Source: Pseudomonadota bacterium (GTDB lineage: Bacteria > Pseudomonadota > Alphaproteobacteria > Rhodospirillales > 2-02-FULL-58-16). Taken from it: 21,448 nucleotides of DNA. The position numbers and the translations under genes are program-made. The DNA lies in the NCBI GenBank assembly GCA_022572335.1, contig JACZWD010000009.1, forward strand, positions 1-21,448. Direction: 5' to 3'. This document shows positions 1 through 7,301 of this stretch, piece after piece. Below the pieces are notes generated by a model that did no database searches, was not told where the DNA came from, and worked only from the letters and a program-made list of their open reading frames with translations. The stretch's first letter is position 1, and each line of letters opens with the position of its first letter.

Positions 1-1
1 G

Positions 2-460
2 GGGCTGCCCGATGTCCAGGCGGCCGCGGACGCCGTGGGGCCGCTGGAGGGGGCGCAGGAATTCATCGACTGGCTGCGCCGGCGATTCCAGGTGGTGATT
101 CTTTCGGACACGTTCTACGAGTTCGCCCACCCGATCATGCGCCGGCTCGGCTGGCCGACCCTGTTTTGCCACCGCCTCCAGGTGGATGGCGGCGGCCGGG
201 TGGTCGATTACCGCCTGCGCATGCGGGACCACAAGGTGCAGGCCGTGGCGGCGTTCCGCGGCCTGAATTTCAAGGTCTTCGCCGCCGGCGATTCCTATAA
301 CGACACCGGCATGTTGAAAGAGGCCGATGTGGGGATCTTGTTCCGCCCCCCGGACAACGTGGCGCGCGAGTTTCCCCGGTTCCCCGTGGCCCGCGAATAC
401 GGCGAACTGCAGGACCGCTTTCTCGAAGCCAGCGAGTACCGCGGGGACAAGGAATCCTGA
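2..460 (+). CDS. thrH: ThrH-like phosphoserine phosphatase / homoserine phosphotransferase (3' part)
   Basis: HAD-superfamily enzyme, cut at the left edge so the N-terminal catalytic DxD motif lies outside the window. The visible 152 residues follow Pseudomonas ThrH closely as I remember it: GPLEGAQEFIDWLRRRFQVV, then the motif II region ILSDTFYEF, a motif III lysine region (RMRDHKVQAV) and motif IV AAGDSYNDTGML, followed by GILFRPPDNVAREFPRFP. ThrH dephosphorylates phosphoserine and can move the phosphate to homoserine, linking serine and threonine synthesis; it is cytosolic. The frame is open from base 2 to the TGA at 458-460. A short inverted repeat (CGGTTC/GAACCG, 483-499) follows but has no T-run, so no terminator is claimed. 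Confidence 0.88.
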   Translation, partial: GLPDVQAAADAVGPLEGAQEFIDWLRRRFQVVILSDTFYEFAHPIMRRLGWPTLFCHRLQVDGGGRVVDYRLRMRDHKVQAVAAFRGLNFKVFAAGDSYNDTGMLKEADVGILFRPPDNVAREFPRFPVAREYGELQDRFLEASEYRGDKES

Positions 461-555
461 TTTATTGTCTTGGGCTTATAAGCGGTTCTTCTGGAACCGG
501 TTCAAGAGCGCGGTGGGCGGGCCGGTGGGCGTCACCCATGCTCGTCCTTTTCCGG

Positions 556-762
556 TTAGAGCATCCGGTGCAGATGCACGATGACGTACTTGCCGTGGGC
601 CTCGTCGACGTGGGCCTGGCTGACCGCGCGCCAGGCGTCCAGCGCCTTCCGGTAGTTGGGAAAGATGCCGACCATGTCCAGGGTATCGACGTCGGTGAAC
701 TCCATCCCCCGCGAATCCTTCACTTCGCCGCCAAACACCTGGTGAAGCGGCGGCTTTGCCGT
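556..762 (-). CDS. DUF4170-like small protein, probable ACG start
   Basis: Small soluble protein of about 68 residues ending FPNYRKALDAWRAVSQAHV then DEAHGKYVIVHLHRML. The VFGGE...Y..A..AWRA....VD.AH.+Y.IVHLHR pattern resembles the DUF4170 family of alphaproteobacteria, whose function is unknown to me. The first conventional start is a GTG at 738, but that would begin inside the conserved VFGGEV segment and has no ribosome binding site. Upstream in frame is MAKPPLHQ if the ACG at 762-760 is read as the start. GGAGGA (774-769) sits 6 nt before this ACG, and an in-frame stop (768-766) excludes anything longer. So the start is either a rare ACG or an ATG changed by mutation or sequencing error. 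The gene is convergent with thrH. Confidence 0.65.
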   Translation of the reverse strand, partial: TAKPPLHQVFGGEVKDSRGMEFTDVDTLDMVGIFPNYRKALDAWRAVSQAHVDEAHGKYVIVHLHRML

Positions 763-888
763 GGATTATCCTCCGCGCCGATGATCGACGCTCCTTGGTA
801 TAAGGGTGCCGGTGGCCGGTTTCACCCCCAACCGGGCCCCGTTTCAAATCGGTGCTAACATGGGGGCGGCGGACATCCCCTAAACCGG

Positions 889-960
889 GTCCCGGGGGGA
901 CACGGGGGGTGTCGTCCCCCCGGCAACGTTATGCGGGGGACGCCCCCGCGGCCCCCGGGG
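889..960 (+). repeat. GC-rich multi-hairpin dispersed repeat, copy 1
   Basis: First of two tandem copies. It contains GTCCC/GGGAC arms (889-901), a GGGGGG/CCCCCC hairpin, the spacer GGCAACGTTAT, and a perfect hairpin GCGGGGG-ACG-CCCCCGC, ending in GGCCCCCGGGG. From 901 onward it is identical to copy 2 except for three extra bases (the loop is widened near 912-915). A third copy lies inverted at 4868-4934. Such intergenic palindromic elements resemble REP/BIME-type repeats in general form; the family itself is not one I recognise. Confidence 0.85.
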
Positions 961-1020
961 GGTCACGGGGGGTGTCCCCCCGGCAACGTTATGCGGGGGA
1001 CGCCCCCGCGGCCCCCGGGG
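961..1020 (+). repeat. GC-rich multi-hairpin dispersed repeat, copy 2
   Basis: Tandem copy directly after copy 1. Its 57 bases at 964-1020 match 901-960 apart from one 3-base gap. It forms two perfect 7-bp, 3-nt-loop hairpins: CGGGGGG-TGT-CCCCCCG (966-982) and GCGGGGG-ACG-CCCCCGC, separated by a spacer containing the palindrome AACGTT. It ends 40 nt before the GST start codon, so it could form structure in that mRNA leader or in the DNA. Confidence 0.85.
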
Positions 1021-1060
1021 AAGGGGATTCACGCCGCCACGGACCGGGGGAACACATAAA

Positions 1061-1756
1061 ATGATCGATCTCCATACCTGGCCCACGCCCAACGGATTCA
1101 AGGTTTCCATCATGCTCGAGGAAACCGGCCTGCCCTATACGGTCATCCCGGTCGATATTTCCAAGGGCGACCAGTTCGAGCCCGAGTTCCTGAAAATCAG
1201 CCCCAACAACAAGATGCCTGCCATCGTCGACCACGACGGGCCGGACGGCGGCCCCTACGCCCTGTTCGAATCGGGCGCCATCCTCATGTACCTGGCGGAA
1301 AAGACCGGCCGCTTCATGCCGTCCGCCGTCGCCGGGCGCTACCGGGTCATCCAGTGGCTGATGTTCCAGATGGGCGGCATCGGCCCCATGCTGGGCCAGG
1401 CCCATCACTTCCGCCAGTACGCTCCGGAACCCCTGCCCTATGCCATCGACCGCTACACCAACGAAACCGGGCGCCTCTACGGCGTGATGGACCGCCGCCT
1501 GGGCGACAGCGAATACCTGGCCGGCGACTACTCCATCGCCGACATCGCCTGTTTTCCCTGGATCCGGTCCTACGAACGCCAGGGGCAGAAGCTCGAGGAT
1601 TTCGCCAACGTGAAACGGTGGTTCGAGGCCATCGGCGACCGCCCGGCGGTGCACAAGGGCCTCCAGGTGCTGGCCGACCGCCGCCGGCCGCCGGGCGAGA
1701 TGGACGAGAAAGCGCGTTCCATCCTTTTCGGTTCCGAACAGTACAAGCGCCGGTAG
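1061..1756 (+). CDS. Glutathione S-transferase, YfcG/YghU (Nu-class) type
   Basis: 231-residue cytosolic GST. The N-terminal thioredoxin-like half starts MIDLHTWPTPNGFKVSIMLE, with TPNG where Nu-class enzymes have their active-site Thr-Pro-Asn-Gly. It continues through ISPNNKMPAIVDHD (cis-Pro loop) and LFESGAILMYLAEKTGRF (the glutathione gamma-Glu binding ES pair). The all-helical C-terminal half contains GPMLGQAHHF, PYAIDRYTNETGRLY and YSIADIACFPW. The whole pattern matches E. coli YfcG, which binds two glutathione molecules or GSSG and has disulfide-bond reductase and peroxidase activity. Length is typical. The ATG at 1061 is preceded by a GGGGGAA purine stretch. The leader contains two tandem copies of the GC-rich repeat. 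Physiological substrate cannot be told from sequence. Confidence 0.9.
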   Translation: MIDLHTWPTPNGFKVSIMLEETGLPYTVIPVDISKGDQFEPEFLKISPNNKMPAIVDHDGPDGGPYALFESGAILMYLAEKTGRFMPSAVAGRYRVIQWLMFQMGGIGPMLGQAHHFRQYAPEPLPYAIDRYTNETGRLYGVMDRRLGDSEYLAGDYSIADIACFPWIRSYERQGQKLEDFANVKRWFEAIGDRPAVHKGLQVLADRRRPPGEMDEKARSILFGSEQYKRR

Positions 1757-2081
1757 TTCGGCGCGTCCGCGCCGCCCTTTCCGGCGCCGCCCGCCCGGCG
1801 GACAACTTTCCAGCCCCCGGTTAACCATGGCCAAGGTCGCATCGGTTCCGACTCTTTCGCAACAAAGATGGTTAAGTTGCCTTTTTCCGGCGGTCTAGAT
1901 TCCAGTAACGGTATATTTGATATTTGAACCCGGTCTATTTGGATTCCTGCCCTCGTCTACTTGCACGCGAGGGCCGATTTTATGGAATCCTTGACACCGG
2001 CCCATGGACCGATGATATATATTGACTTCCCATGTGGGGGGAGAAGACCATCATTCACCGCGGAACCGGTCCGGATCGCCC
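1757..2081. other. Intergenic region before the cyclase gene
   Basis: 325 bases without a convincing gene. After about 1800 the DNA becomes less GC-rich than its surroundings. It holds an inverted repeat TTAACCAT (1821-1828) / ATGGTTAA (1868-1875) with a 39-nt spacer, and a promoter-like sequence at 1991-2023. The inverted repeat could be an operator or the ends of a weak structure; there is no T-run to suggest a terminator for the GST gene. Confidence 0.5.
1991..2023 (+). promoter_or_regulatory. Putative sigma-70 promoter for the cyclase gene
   Basis: A perfect -35 hexamer TTGACA (1991-1996) is followed by an AT-rich tract GATATATATT (2014-2023). Spacing is 17 nt to GATATA, or 19-21 nt to the better TATATA/TATATT. 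The tract ends about 60 nt before the chosen ATG at 2082. It also overlaps the upstream TTG at 2022, which is one reason that in-frame TTG was not taken as the start. Confidence 0.5.
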
Positions 2082-3353
2082 ATGACGTCCAAGTTGGATG
2101 CCAGCGACGTGGAGTTCATCCACCCGAAAAAACCCGCGTCCAAGGAAGGCGGCGAACGGGTACGGCTGACCCTCGACCAGATCGATTACCCGTCTTACCT
2201 GGTGAACAGCCGGTTCGAGGTGGTGTGGGCCAACGACCAGGCCCAGGCGCAGATCCTCGGCGCCGACGACGAGCTTTCCAGCGATATCACGGAACGCAAC
2301 CTGTTTACCCTGTTCCTGCGAAGCGCCATGGTGACGCAGGCCGAGGGCCGCGACGACATCCTGCGTTTCCATCTGTCCATCGCCAAGAACCGGGTCTCCA
2401 AGGCGGCCCTGCTCGGTCTCGATCTCGCGGCCGGGGAAGGAAACGCGGAAAACCTGGTCCGCCTGTACGACGCGGTGGAGCCCGCCGGCCGCAAGCAGAT
2501 CCTGCACACCGAGGTCAACCTGGCCAAGCGCGGGAGTCCGGACCAGTGGCACACCCTCTATGCCAGCTTTTTCCGCGAAGGCATCTTCTTCGCCTACGCG
2601 CCGGCCGGCGACAGCAGCGAAACCCTGCTCCAGCTCCTGGCCCGGCGCGACATCGTCATCCGGGATTTCGTCAAGAAGCGGCGTCCCTATTTGACGCCGC
2701 TGGCGGTGGTCGTCGCCGACCTCCAGGATTCGATGAAGATCTGCGCCGAGCTGCCGGCGGAGGAATACTTCGAGCTGATCAACGACGTCTGGGGCGCCAT
2801 GGAGCCCCTGTTGCGCAAATATTACGCCACCCACGGCAAGCACGTGGGCGACGGCATGGTCTATTACTTCTTCCCCCAGCCCGACTGCAGCTACGTCATG
2901 AACGCCATCCGCTGCGCCCAGGAAATGAAGGACACCATGCGCGAAATCAGCCGCACGTGGCGCAACCGCAAGAACTGGACCAATGAGCTTCGGTTCAACA
3001 TCGGTCTCGACGAAGGGCAGGAGTGGTTCGGCACCTACCAGACCCCCACCCACATCGAGTTCACCGTCCTCGGCGACACCATCAACACGGCTGGCCGGCT
3101 CAGCGATTTCGCCCGATCCGGCGCCGTCTGGGTGACCAAGAGCATGCTCGGCAAACTGTCGTCGCAGGAACGCGCCGGGGTCCATTTCGGGGTGCGCAGA
3201 ACCGGCGAGGACGGAGCCGAGATCATCGTTCCCACCACCTACTCGCGCATCACCAACCTGGTCGACCTGGAGAATCCCAGGTACGAAAAATTCCACGATA
3301 TCGGGGTCCTTCCGGTCACCGAAATCCTCGATGTGGAGCCGCGGAAAAGCTAG
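2082..3353 (+). CDS. PAS-like sensor domain plus class III adenylate/guanylate cyclase
   Basis: Predicted soluble 423-residue nucleotidyl cyclase making a cyclic nucleotide, probably cAMP. Residues about 30-190 look like a PAS-type sensor (YLVNSRFEVVWANDQAQ, later ASFFREGIFFAYAP); no membrane segment is visible. Residues about 205-400 are the cyclase domain. The first metal-binding Asp is in VVADLQDS (D213), the second in KHVGDG (K253, D257), and the transition-state Asn and Arg are in INTAGR (N335, R339). K253 with T328 (EFTVLGD) at the purine-specifying positions resembles Lys/Thr adenylate cyclases rather than guanylate cyclases. All catalytic residues are present, so it should be active as a homodimer. 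The start is ATG 2082; the upstream in-frame TTG at 2022 lies in the promoter. The ligand of the sensor domain is unknown. Confidence 0.82.
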   Translation: MTSKLDASDVEFIHPKKPASKEGGERVRLTLDQIDYPSYLVNSRFEVVWANDQAQAQILGADDELSSDITERNLFTLFLRSAMVTQAEGRDDILRFHLSIAKNRVSKAALLGLDLAAGEGNAENLVRLYDAVEPAGRKQILHTEVNLAKRGSPDQWHTLYASFFREGIFFAYAPAGDSSETLLQLLARRDIVIRDFVKKRRPYLTPLAVVVADLQDSMKICAELPAEEYFELINDVWGAMEPLLRKYYATHGKHVGDGMVYYFFPQPDCSYVMNAIRCAQEMKDTMREISRTWRNRKNWTNELRFNIGLDEGQEWFGTYQTPTHIEFTVLGDTINTAGRLSDFARSGAVWVTKSMLGKLSSQERAGVHFGVRRTGEDGAEIIVPTTYSRITNLVDLENPRYEKFHDIGVLPVTEILDVEPRKS

Positions 3354-3397
3354 GCCCCGCCGCCGCGCCAGACTCCCCCTGCCCTCGCCCGCCGCCG

Positions 3398-3868
3398 TCA
3401 GCCTCTGTCGCGCAACAGCCTCGCCTTCTGGCGCTTCCAATCACGCTCCTTGACGGCGACGCGCTTGTCATAGGTGCGCTTGCCGCGCGCCAGCGCCAGT
3501 TCCACCTTGGCCAGGCCGGTGGCGGTGAAGTAGACGGAAAGCGCGACCACGGTCATGCCCTTGCGCTGGACCGCCGCGATCAATTTGGCGATCTCGCGCC
3601 GGTGCAACAGAAGCTTGCGCGGCCGCCGGGGCTCGTGGTTGAAGCGGTTGGCCGCCGTGTACTCGGGGATGTGGGCGTTGAGCAGGAACAGCTCGCCGCC
3701 CCGCTCGCCGGCATAGGCCTCGGTGATGGCGGCGCGGCCCTGGCGCAGGGACTTCACCTCGGTGCCGGTGAGCACGATTCCCGCTTCGAAGGTTTCCTCG
3801 ATGGCGTAGTCGTGGCGCGCCTTGCGGTTCTGCGCCACCACGGTGCCGCGGCCTTTCCTGCGCGCCAT
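3398..3868 (-). CDS. smpB: SsrA (tmRNA)-binding protein SmpB
   Basis: 156-residue cytosolic RNA-binding protein that carries tmRNA into stalled ribosomes for trans-translation. It has the family landmarks in order: VAQNRKARHDYAIEETFEAG, LTGTEVKSLRQGRA, the EAYAGERGGELFLLNAHIPE strand region, RPRKLLLHRREIAKL, the GMTVVALSVYFT...KVELALARGKRTYDKR block, and the basic C-terminal tail KERDWKRQKARLLRDRG that probes the empty mRNA channel. Length is normal. Its ATG (3868) is 22 nt after the dapA stop on the same strand, so the two are probably cotranscribed, a common alphaproteobacterial arrangement. It is convergent with the cyclase gene, 44 nt away, with no obvious terminator between them. Confidence 0.96.
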   Translation of the reverse strand: MARRKGRGTVVAQNRKARHDYAIEETFEAGIVLTGTEVKSLRQGRAAITEAYAGERGGELFLLNAHIPEYTAANRFNHEPRRPRKLLLHRREIAKLIAAVQRKGMTVVALSVYFTATGLAKVELALARGKRTYDKRVAVKERDWKRQKARLLRDRG

Positions 3869-3890
3869 CGGCCCAATGCCCTATACAGGG

Positions 3891-4763
3891 TTACAGCAGG
3901 CCGGCCCCGGTCAGGGCGGCCTTGACCTGCGCCTTGCTGGCGTCCGAGATTTCGCACAGCGGCAGCCTGAGCTCGGGCAAGCACTTGCGGAGCAGGGCGG
4001 CGGCGTATTTCACCGGGGCCGGGCTGGCTTCGCAGAACATGGCCAGATGCACGGGCATCAGGGTGTCCTGCAACTCCATGACCGTATCCAGGTCCCTCTC
4101 CCGCCAGGCCTTGTGCAGGTCGGCGCACATCCTGGGCGCGATGTTGGCGGTCACCGAGATGCAGCCATGGCCGCCGCCGGCCAGGAACGGAACCACGGTC
4201 GCGTCCTCGCCGCTCATCTGACAGAACTCAGGCCCGATGGCCATGCGGGTCTCTATGGGCCGGGCGAGGTCGCTGGTCGCGTCCTTGACGCCGATCACGT
4301 TGGGCAGCCTGGCCAGCTGCGCCATGGTTTCCACCGACATGTCGACGATGCTGCGCCCGGGAATGTTGTAGATGAGGATCGGCAGGCCGGCCGCGTCGTG
4401 GACGGCCTTGTAGTGCAGATAGAGTCCTTCCTGGGTCGGCTTGTTGTAATACGGTGTCACCACCAGGGCCGCGTCGGCGCCGGCGTCCTTGGCGTGGCAC
4501 GTGAGCTGGATCGCCTCTTCGGTGGAATTGGAGCCGGTGCCGGCGATGACCGGCACCTTGCCGCGCGCCACCTCGATGCACAACTCGGTGACACGCATGT
4601 GCTCGGCGTGGCTGAGCGTCGGCGATTCGCCTGTGGTTCCGCACGGAACCAACCCCTCGGTGCCCTGTTCGATTTGCCATTCGACGAGAGACCGGAAGGA
4701 GGGCTCATCCACCATGGTGTCCTTGAACGGCGTGATCAGGGCGACAAAGGACCCCTTGAACAT
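3891..4763 (-). CDS. dapA: 4-hydroxy-tetrahydrodipicolinate synthase
   Basis: 290-residue TIM-barrel lyase that condenses pyruvate with aspartate semialdehyde, the first committed step of lysine and diaminopimelate (cell wall) synthesis. Visible active-site elements: CGTTGESPTL (T43, T44), TPYYNKPTQEG (catalytic Y132 in IYNIPGRS, with R137 binding the carboxylate), and the Schiff-base lysine K160 in VIGVKDATSDL. These sit one residue before the E. coli numbering (T44/T45, Y133, R138, K161). SGEDATVVPFLAGGGHGCIS follows. The ATG at 4763 has an excellent ribosome binding site (AGGGAGGAAGGC just upstream). It is the first gene of the dapA-smpB operon; its leader contains copy 3 of the GC-rich repeat in the same orientation as the gene. 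Confidence 0.96.
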   Translation of the reverse strand: MFKGSFVALITPFKDTMVDEPSFRSLVEWQIEQGTEGLVPCGTTGESPTLSHAEHMRVTELCIEVARGKVPVIAGTGSNSTEEAIQLTCHAKDAGADAALVVTPYYNKPTQEGLYLHYKAVHDAAGLPILIYNIPGRSIVDMSVETMAQLARLPNVIGVKDATSDLARPIETRMAIGPEFCQMSGEDATVVPFLAGGGHGCISVTANIAPRMCADLHKAWRERDLDTVMELQDTLMPVHLAMFCEASPAPVKYAAALLRKCLPELRLPLCEISDASKAQVKAALTGAGLL

Positions 4764-5106
4764 GCCTTCCTCCCTTGGTTTGGGTCTGCGTGAGCGGCGA
4801 CCATACTCTCAAAAAACGCGCCCCGGCAAGCTAGTGGCCTTTATCGGCTAAATTGCGCCCATACGACGCCGGGGGCCGCGGGGGCGTCCCCCGCATACCG
4901 TAGCCGGGGAGACACCCCCCTTGTCCCCCCGGGAGCCTCGCAAGGCCGCCCTCCGGGTCGCTTTTCCCGCCCCCTCGGGGCGTCGGGAACGCTTGACGAT
5001 GGCCCCGCATCGCCGGCGCGTCCCCTCCTGCCGAGGAAACGGGAAAAACGATCGTATCGTGCATGAATCTCTGGTACAGGACACTGGGCGGGAGACAGGA
5101 CGTTTG
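4764..5106. other. Divergent intergenic region between dapA and the lytic transglycosylase gene
   Basis: About 340 bases containing GC-rich repeat copy 3 (4868-4934). On the minus strand a weak promoter-like pair for dapA can be drawn: TTGCCG (4829-4824) and TATGGT (4805-4800), 18 nt apart; I rate this low. The plus-strand frame of the transglycosylase is open back to 4921, but that part reads through the repeat as Arg/Pro-rich low-complexity sequence and precedes a clear signal peptide, so it is treated as non-coding. Confidence 0.45.
4868..4934 (-). repeat. GC-rich multi-hairpin dispersed repeat, copy 3
   Basis: Read on the minus strand it matches copy 1 from its TCCCGGGGGGACA left end through TATGCGGGGGACGCCCCC and CGCGGCCCCCGG. 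There are only a few substitutions (AACGTT reads TACGGT) and a short gap in the first hairpin. The second hairpin GCGGGGG-ACG-CCCCCGC is conserved exactly. It lies 104 nt upstream of the dapA start and runs in the same direction as dapA. Confidence 0.83.
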
Positions 5107-7083
5107 TTGAAACGCATGCAGGCCGCCGTCCTCGTCGGCCTGGTGGTGATCCTCTCCGGTCCGGCACAGGCGCACACGGACGTGCTGACGCCCGCCGAGA
5201 CGCGGGCGGCGAAGGCCGTCTTCAAGGCCATCGACGGGGACGACTGGAAGCGCGCCCGGCGTCTCACCGCCCGGATCAGCGATCCCCTGGTGGTCAAGAT
5301 CATCCGCTGGCTGGACTTTACCCGCCCGAACATCGACGCCTCGTTCCGGGACATCGCGGACTTCATTGGCGACAATCCGGACTGGCCCTTCCAAAAGACC
5401 CTGCGGCGCCGGGCCGAGGAGGCCATGGACGCCAAGACCCCCACCGACGACGTCCTTTCATGGTTCCGCACCGACGAACCGGTAAGCGTCGACGGCCAGG
5501 TGCGCTACGGCGCCGCCCTCCTTGCCGCCGGCGAAAAGGAAAAGGCCCGGGCCGTCCTGCGCAAGTCATGGATCGACGGAAATTTCGGCAATCGCCAGGA
5601 ACGGGGCTTCTACAAGCGGTACCGCGCCCTGCTGACCAGGGAGGACCACGTGCGGCGGCTGGACCGGCTGTTGTGGGAGGGCCGCTATTGGCCGGTGCGC
5701 CGCATGCTGCACAAGGTCAACCCCCGCCAGCGGGCCCTGGCCGAGGCCCGGCTTCTGCTGAGAAAGAGGCTGGGCAACGTGGATCGGGCCATCGCCCGGG
5801 TCCCCGACGACCTGAAGGATCATCCGGGCCTGGTTTACGAGCGCCTGCGGTGGCGCCGGCGCAAGGGCCGCGACGATTCCGCCCGCGAGCTGCTCGTCGG
5901 CCTGCCCCGCGACGTGGTGCATCCGGAGAAATGGTGGACCGAGCGCGCCATCCTGGTCCGCCGCGCCCTGCAAAAAGGCTTGATTTCGGACGCCTACGTG
6001 ATCGCCCGGGAACACGGCCTCGGCCATGGCGCGGATTTCGCCGAGGCCGAGTGGCTGGCCGGCTGGATCGCCTTGCGCTTTCTCGAGGAAGGCAAGGCCG
6101 CCCTGGACCACTTCGCGGCCATGTTCGAGGCCGTGAGATACCCCGTGAGCCGCGCCCGCGGGGCCTATTGGGCGGGCCGCGCCGCCCACGCCATGGGCGA
6201 GCCCGAACTGGCGGATTCCTGGTACCGCACCGCCGCCCGCCACCCGACCGCGTATTACGGCCAACTGGCGGCGGCGCGCCTGCGCCCCGGACGCGGCCTT
6301 GAACTGCCGCCCGAGCCCGAGCCCGATGCGTCCGAGGTGGACGCCTTCGAGGGGCACGAGCTGGCGCGGGTGGTGCGGATTCTGAGCCAGCTGGACAGGA
6401 GGGACGAGCTCAGGCCCTTTGTGCTGGGCCTGGGCAACGCCAAGGACGCGCCCGGCTGGCGGGCGATGACGGCGGTGCTGGCGCGGGCCCACGGCCGGCC
6501 CGACCTGGCCATCGCCGTGGCCAAGAAGGCCGGCCGCGCCGGCCGCACCCTGGTCCAGGCCGCGTATCCCCTGTTGAAGACCCCGGCGCTTGCCGGCGGT
6601 TCCGGAAAATCCGCCATCGAGGCGCCCCTGGTGCTGGCCATGGTCCGCCAGGAGAGCGCCTTCGACCCCAGGGCCACCAGCGGCGCCGGCGCCCGCGGGC
6701 TCATGCAGTTGCTGCCCCACACCGCGTACACGGTGGCGCGGCGACTCAAGGTGCGCTATTCGCGCAGCCGCCTGACCTCGGATTCCCGGTACAACCTGAG
6801 GCTCGGCCAGGCGTACATCGCCGGCCTGGTGCAAAAGTACGACGGGTCCTATGTGCTCGCCCTGGCCGCCTACAACGCGGGCCCGTCGCGGACCGACAAA
6901 TGGATGCGCAACAACGGCGATCCCCGCGACGGGTCGGTCGATGTCATCGACTGGATCGAGATGATTCCCTTCGACGAGACCCGCAATTACATCCAGCGGG
7001 TCCTCGAGAATCTCCAGGTGTACCGCCGGCGCCTCGCCGACAGGGATGTGGCGTTGATGCTGGAAAGCGACCTTCGGAGGTAG
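5107..7083 (+). CDS. Periplasmic lytic murein transglycosylase, Slt70-like
   Basis: Cleaves the MurNAc-GlcNAc bond of peptidoglycan to give 1,6-anhydro-muropeptides; about 658 residues and exported. A signal peptide (MQAAVLVGLVVILSGPAQA) is followed by a long superhelical alpha-helical region of TPR-like repeats and linker domain (about residues 30-490). The C-terminal SLT catalytic domain contains MVRQESAFDPRATSGAGARG (catalytic E516), LMQLLPHTA, and LALAAYNAGPSR. Length and order match the Slt70 family. Start choice: TTG 5107 has AGGA 6 nt upstream; ATG 5116 also keeps the whole signal peptide and cannot be excluded. An imperfect hairpin (7068-7104) covers the stop codon. It is monocistronic as far as can be seen. 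A role in letting envelope machines such as the nearby pilus cross the wall is possible but unsupported. Confidence 0.9.
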   Translation: MKRMQAAVLVGLVVILSGPAQAHTDVLTPAETRAAKAVFKAIDGDDWKRARRLTARISDPLVVKIIRWLDFTRPNIDASFRDIADFIGDNPDWPFQKTLRRRAEEAMDAKTPTDDVLSWFRTDEPVSVDGQVRYGAALLAAGEKEKARAVLRKSWIDGNFGNRQERGFYKRYRALLTREDHVRRLDRLLWEGRYWPVRRMLHKVNPRQRALAEARLLLRKRLGNVDRAIARVPDDLKDHPGLVYERLRWRRRKGRDDSARELLVGLPRDVVHPEKWWTERAILVRRALQKGLISDAYVIAREHGLGHGADFAEAEWLAGWIALRFLEEGKAALDHFAAMFEAVRYPVSRARGAYWAGRAAHAMGEPELADSWYRTAARHPTAYYGQLAAARLRPGRGLELPPEPEPDASEVDAFEGHELARVVRILSQLDRRDELRPFVLGLGNAKDAPGWRAMTAVLARAHGRPDLAIAVAKKAGRAGRTLVQAAYPLLKTPALAGGSGKSAIEAPLVLAMVRQESAFDPRATSGAGARGLMQLLPHTAYTVARRLKVRYSRSRLTSDSRYNLRLGQAYIAGLVQKYDGSYVLALAAYNAGPSRTDKWMRNNGDPRDGSVDVIDWIEMIPFDETRNYIQRVLENLQVYRRRLADRDVALMLESDLRR

Positions 7084-7104
7084 GGCGGGTACCTACAAAG
7101 GTCG
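7068..7104 (+). other. Imperfect hairpin over the transglycosylase stop codon
   Basis: Arms CGACCTT (7068-7074) and AAGGTCG (7098-7104) enclose inner arms GTAGG (7080-7084) and CCTAC (7092-7096). No T-run follows, so this is not a standard intrinsic terminator; it may be a 3' mRNA-protecting structure or part of the degenerate repeat region that begins here. Confidence 0.45.
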
Positions 7105-7146
7105 GCGTATTCGGGTTTTCACCGGCGCGTCCGATGTTCGCGTATA

Positions 7147-7165
7147 GCCCAGGCGGTGTGAAAAC
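7147..7165 (-). repeat. Inverted repeat arm, unit A
   Basis: Read on the minus strand this 19-mer is GTTTTCACACCGCCTGGGC. It matches 7283-7301 on the plus strand in 18 of 19 positions. The same unit also pairs imperfectly with GTTTTCACCG at 7115-7124, making a nested structure. The wording is typical of degenerate intergenic repeats rather than coding sequence. Confidence 0.6.
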
Positions 7166-7282
7166 TATTTTCGAGGCCCGAGCGCGCAACATTGATTCGC
7201 GTACCTGCCGTCGCAGGCAATAATTGAGTCACGGGTCCGCTTTTGCCGGGTCTATCGGTGCGCCGACGGTCTTCCGACACGG

Positions 7283-7301
7283 GTTTTCACACAGCCTGGG
7301 C
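7283..7301 (+). repeat. Inverted repeat arm, unit B
   Basis: GTTTTCACACAGCCTGGGC, the inverted partner of 7147-7165 with one mismatch. Similarity continues weakly downstream (a shared ACATC and a GCGCG-rich segment), suggesting that two diverged copies of one element lie head to head around 7115-7330. Confidence 0.6.

Noticed and set aside
483..499. Hairpin after thrH as a terminator
   Set aside because: Only a 6-bp stem and no T-run follows.
852..1064. Open frame encoding two repeats of a GVSPRQRYAGDAPAAPG-like peptide
   Set aside because: It is simply the GC-rich hairpin repeat read in one frame; the same peptide appears from copy 3 in non-coding leader DNA.
2055..3440. Minus-strand open frame of 461 codons
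   Set aside because: Antisense to the cyclase gene, which has clear catalytic motifs; the antisense product is low-complexity with no recognisable domain, as expected in high-GC DNA.
4921..5106. Longer N-terminus for the lytic transglycosylase
   Set aside because: It would translate part of repeat copy 3 and bury the signal peptide behind more than 60 low-complexity residues.
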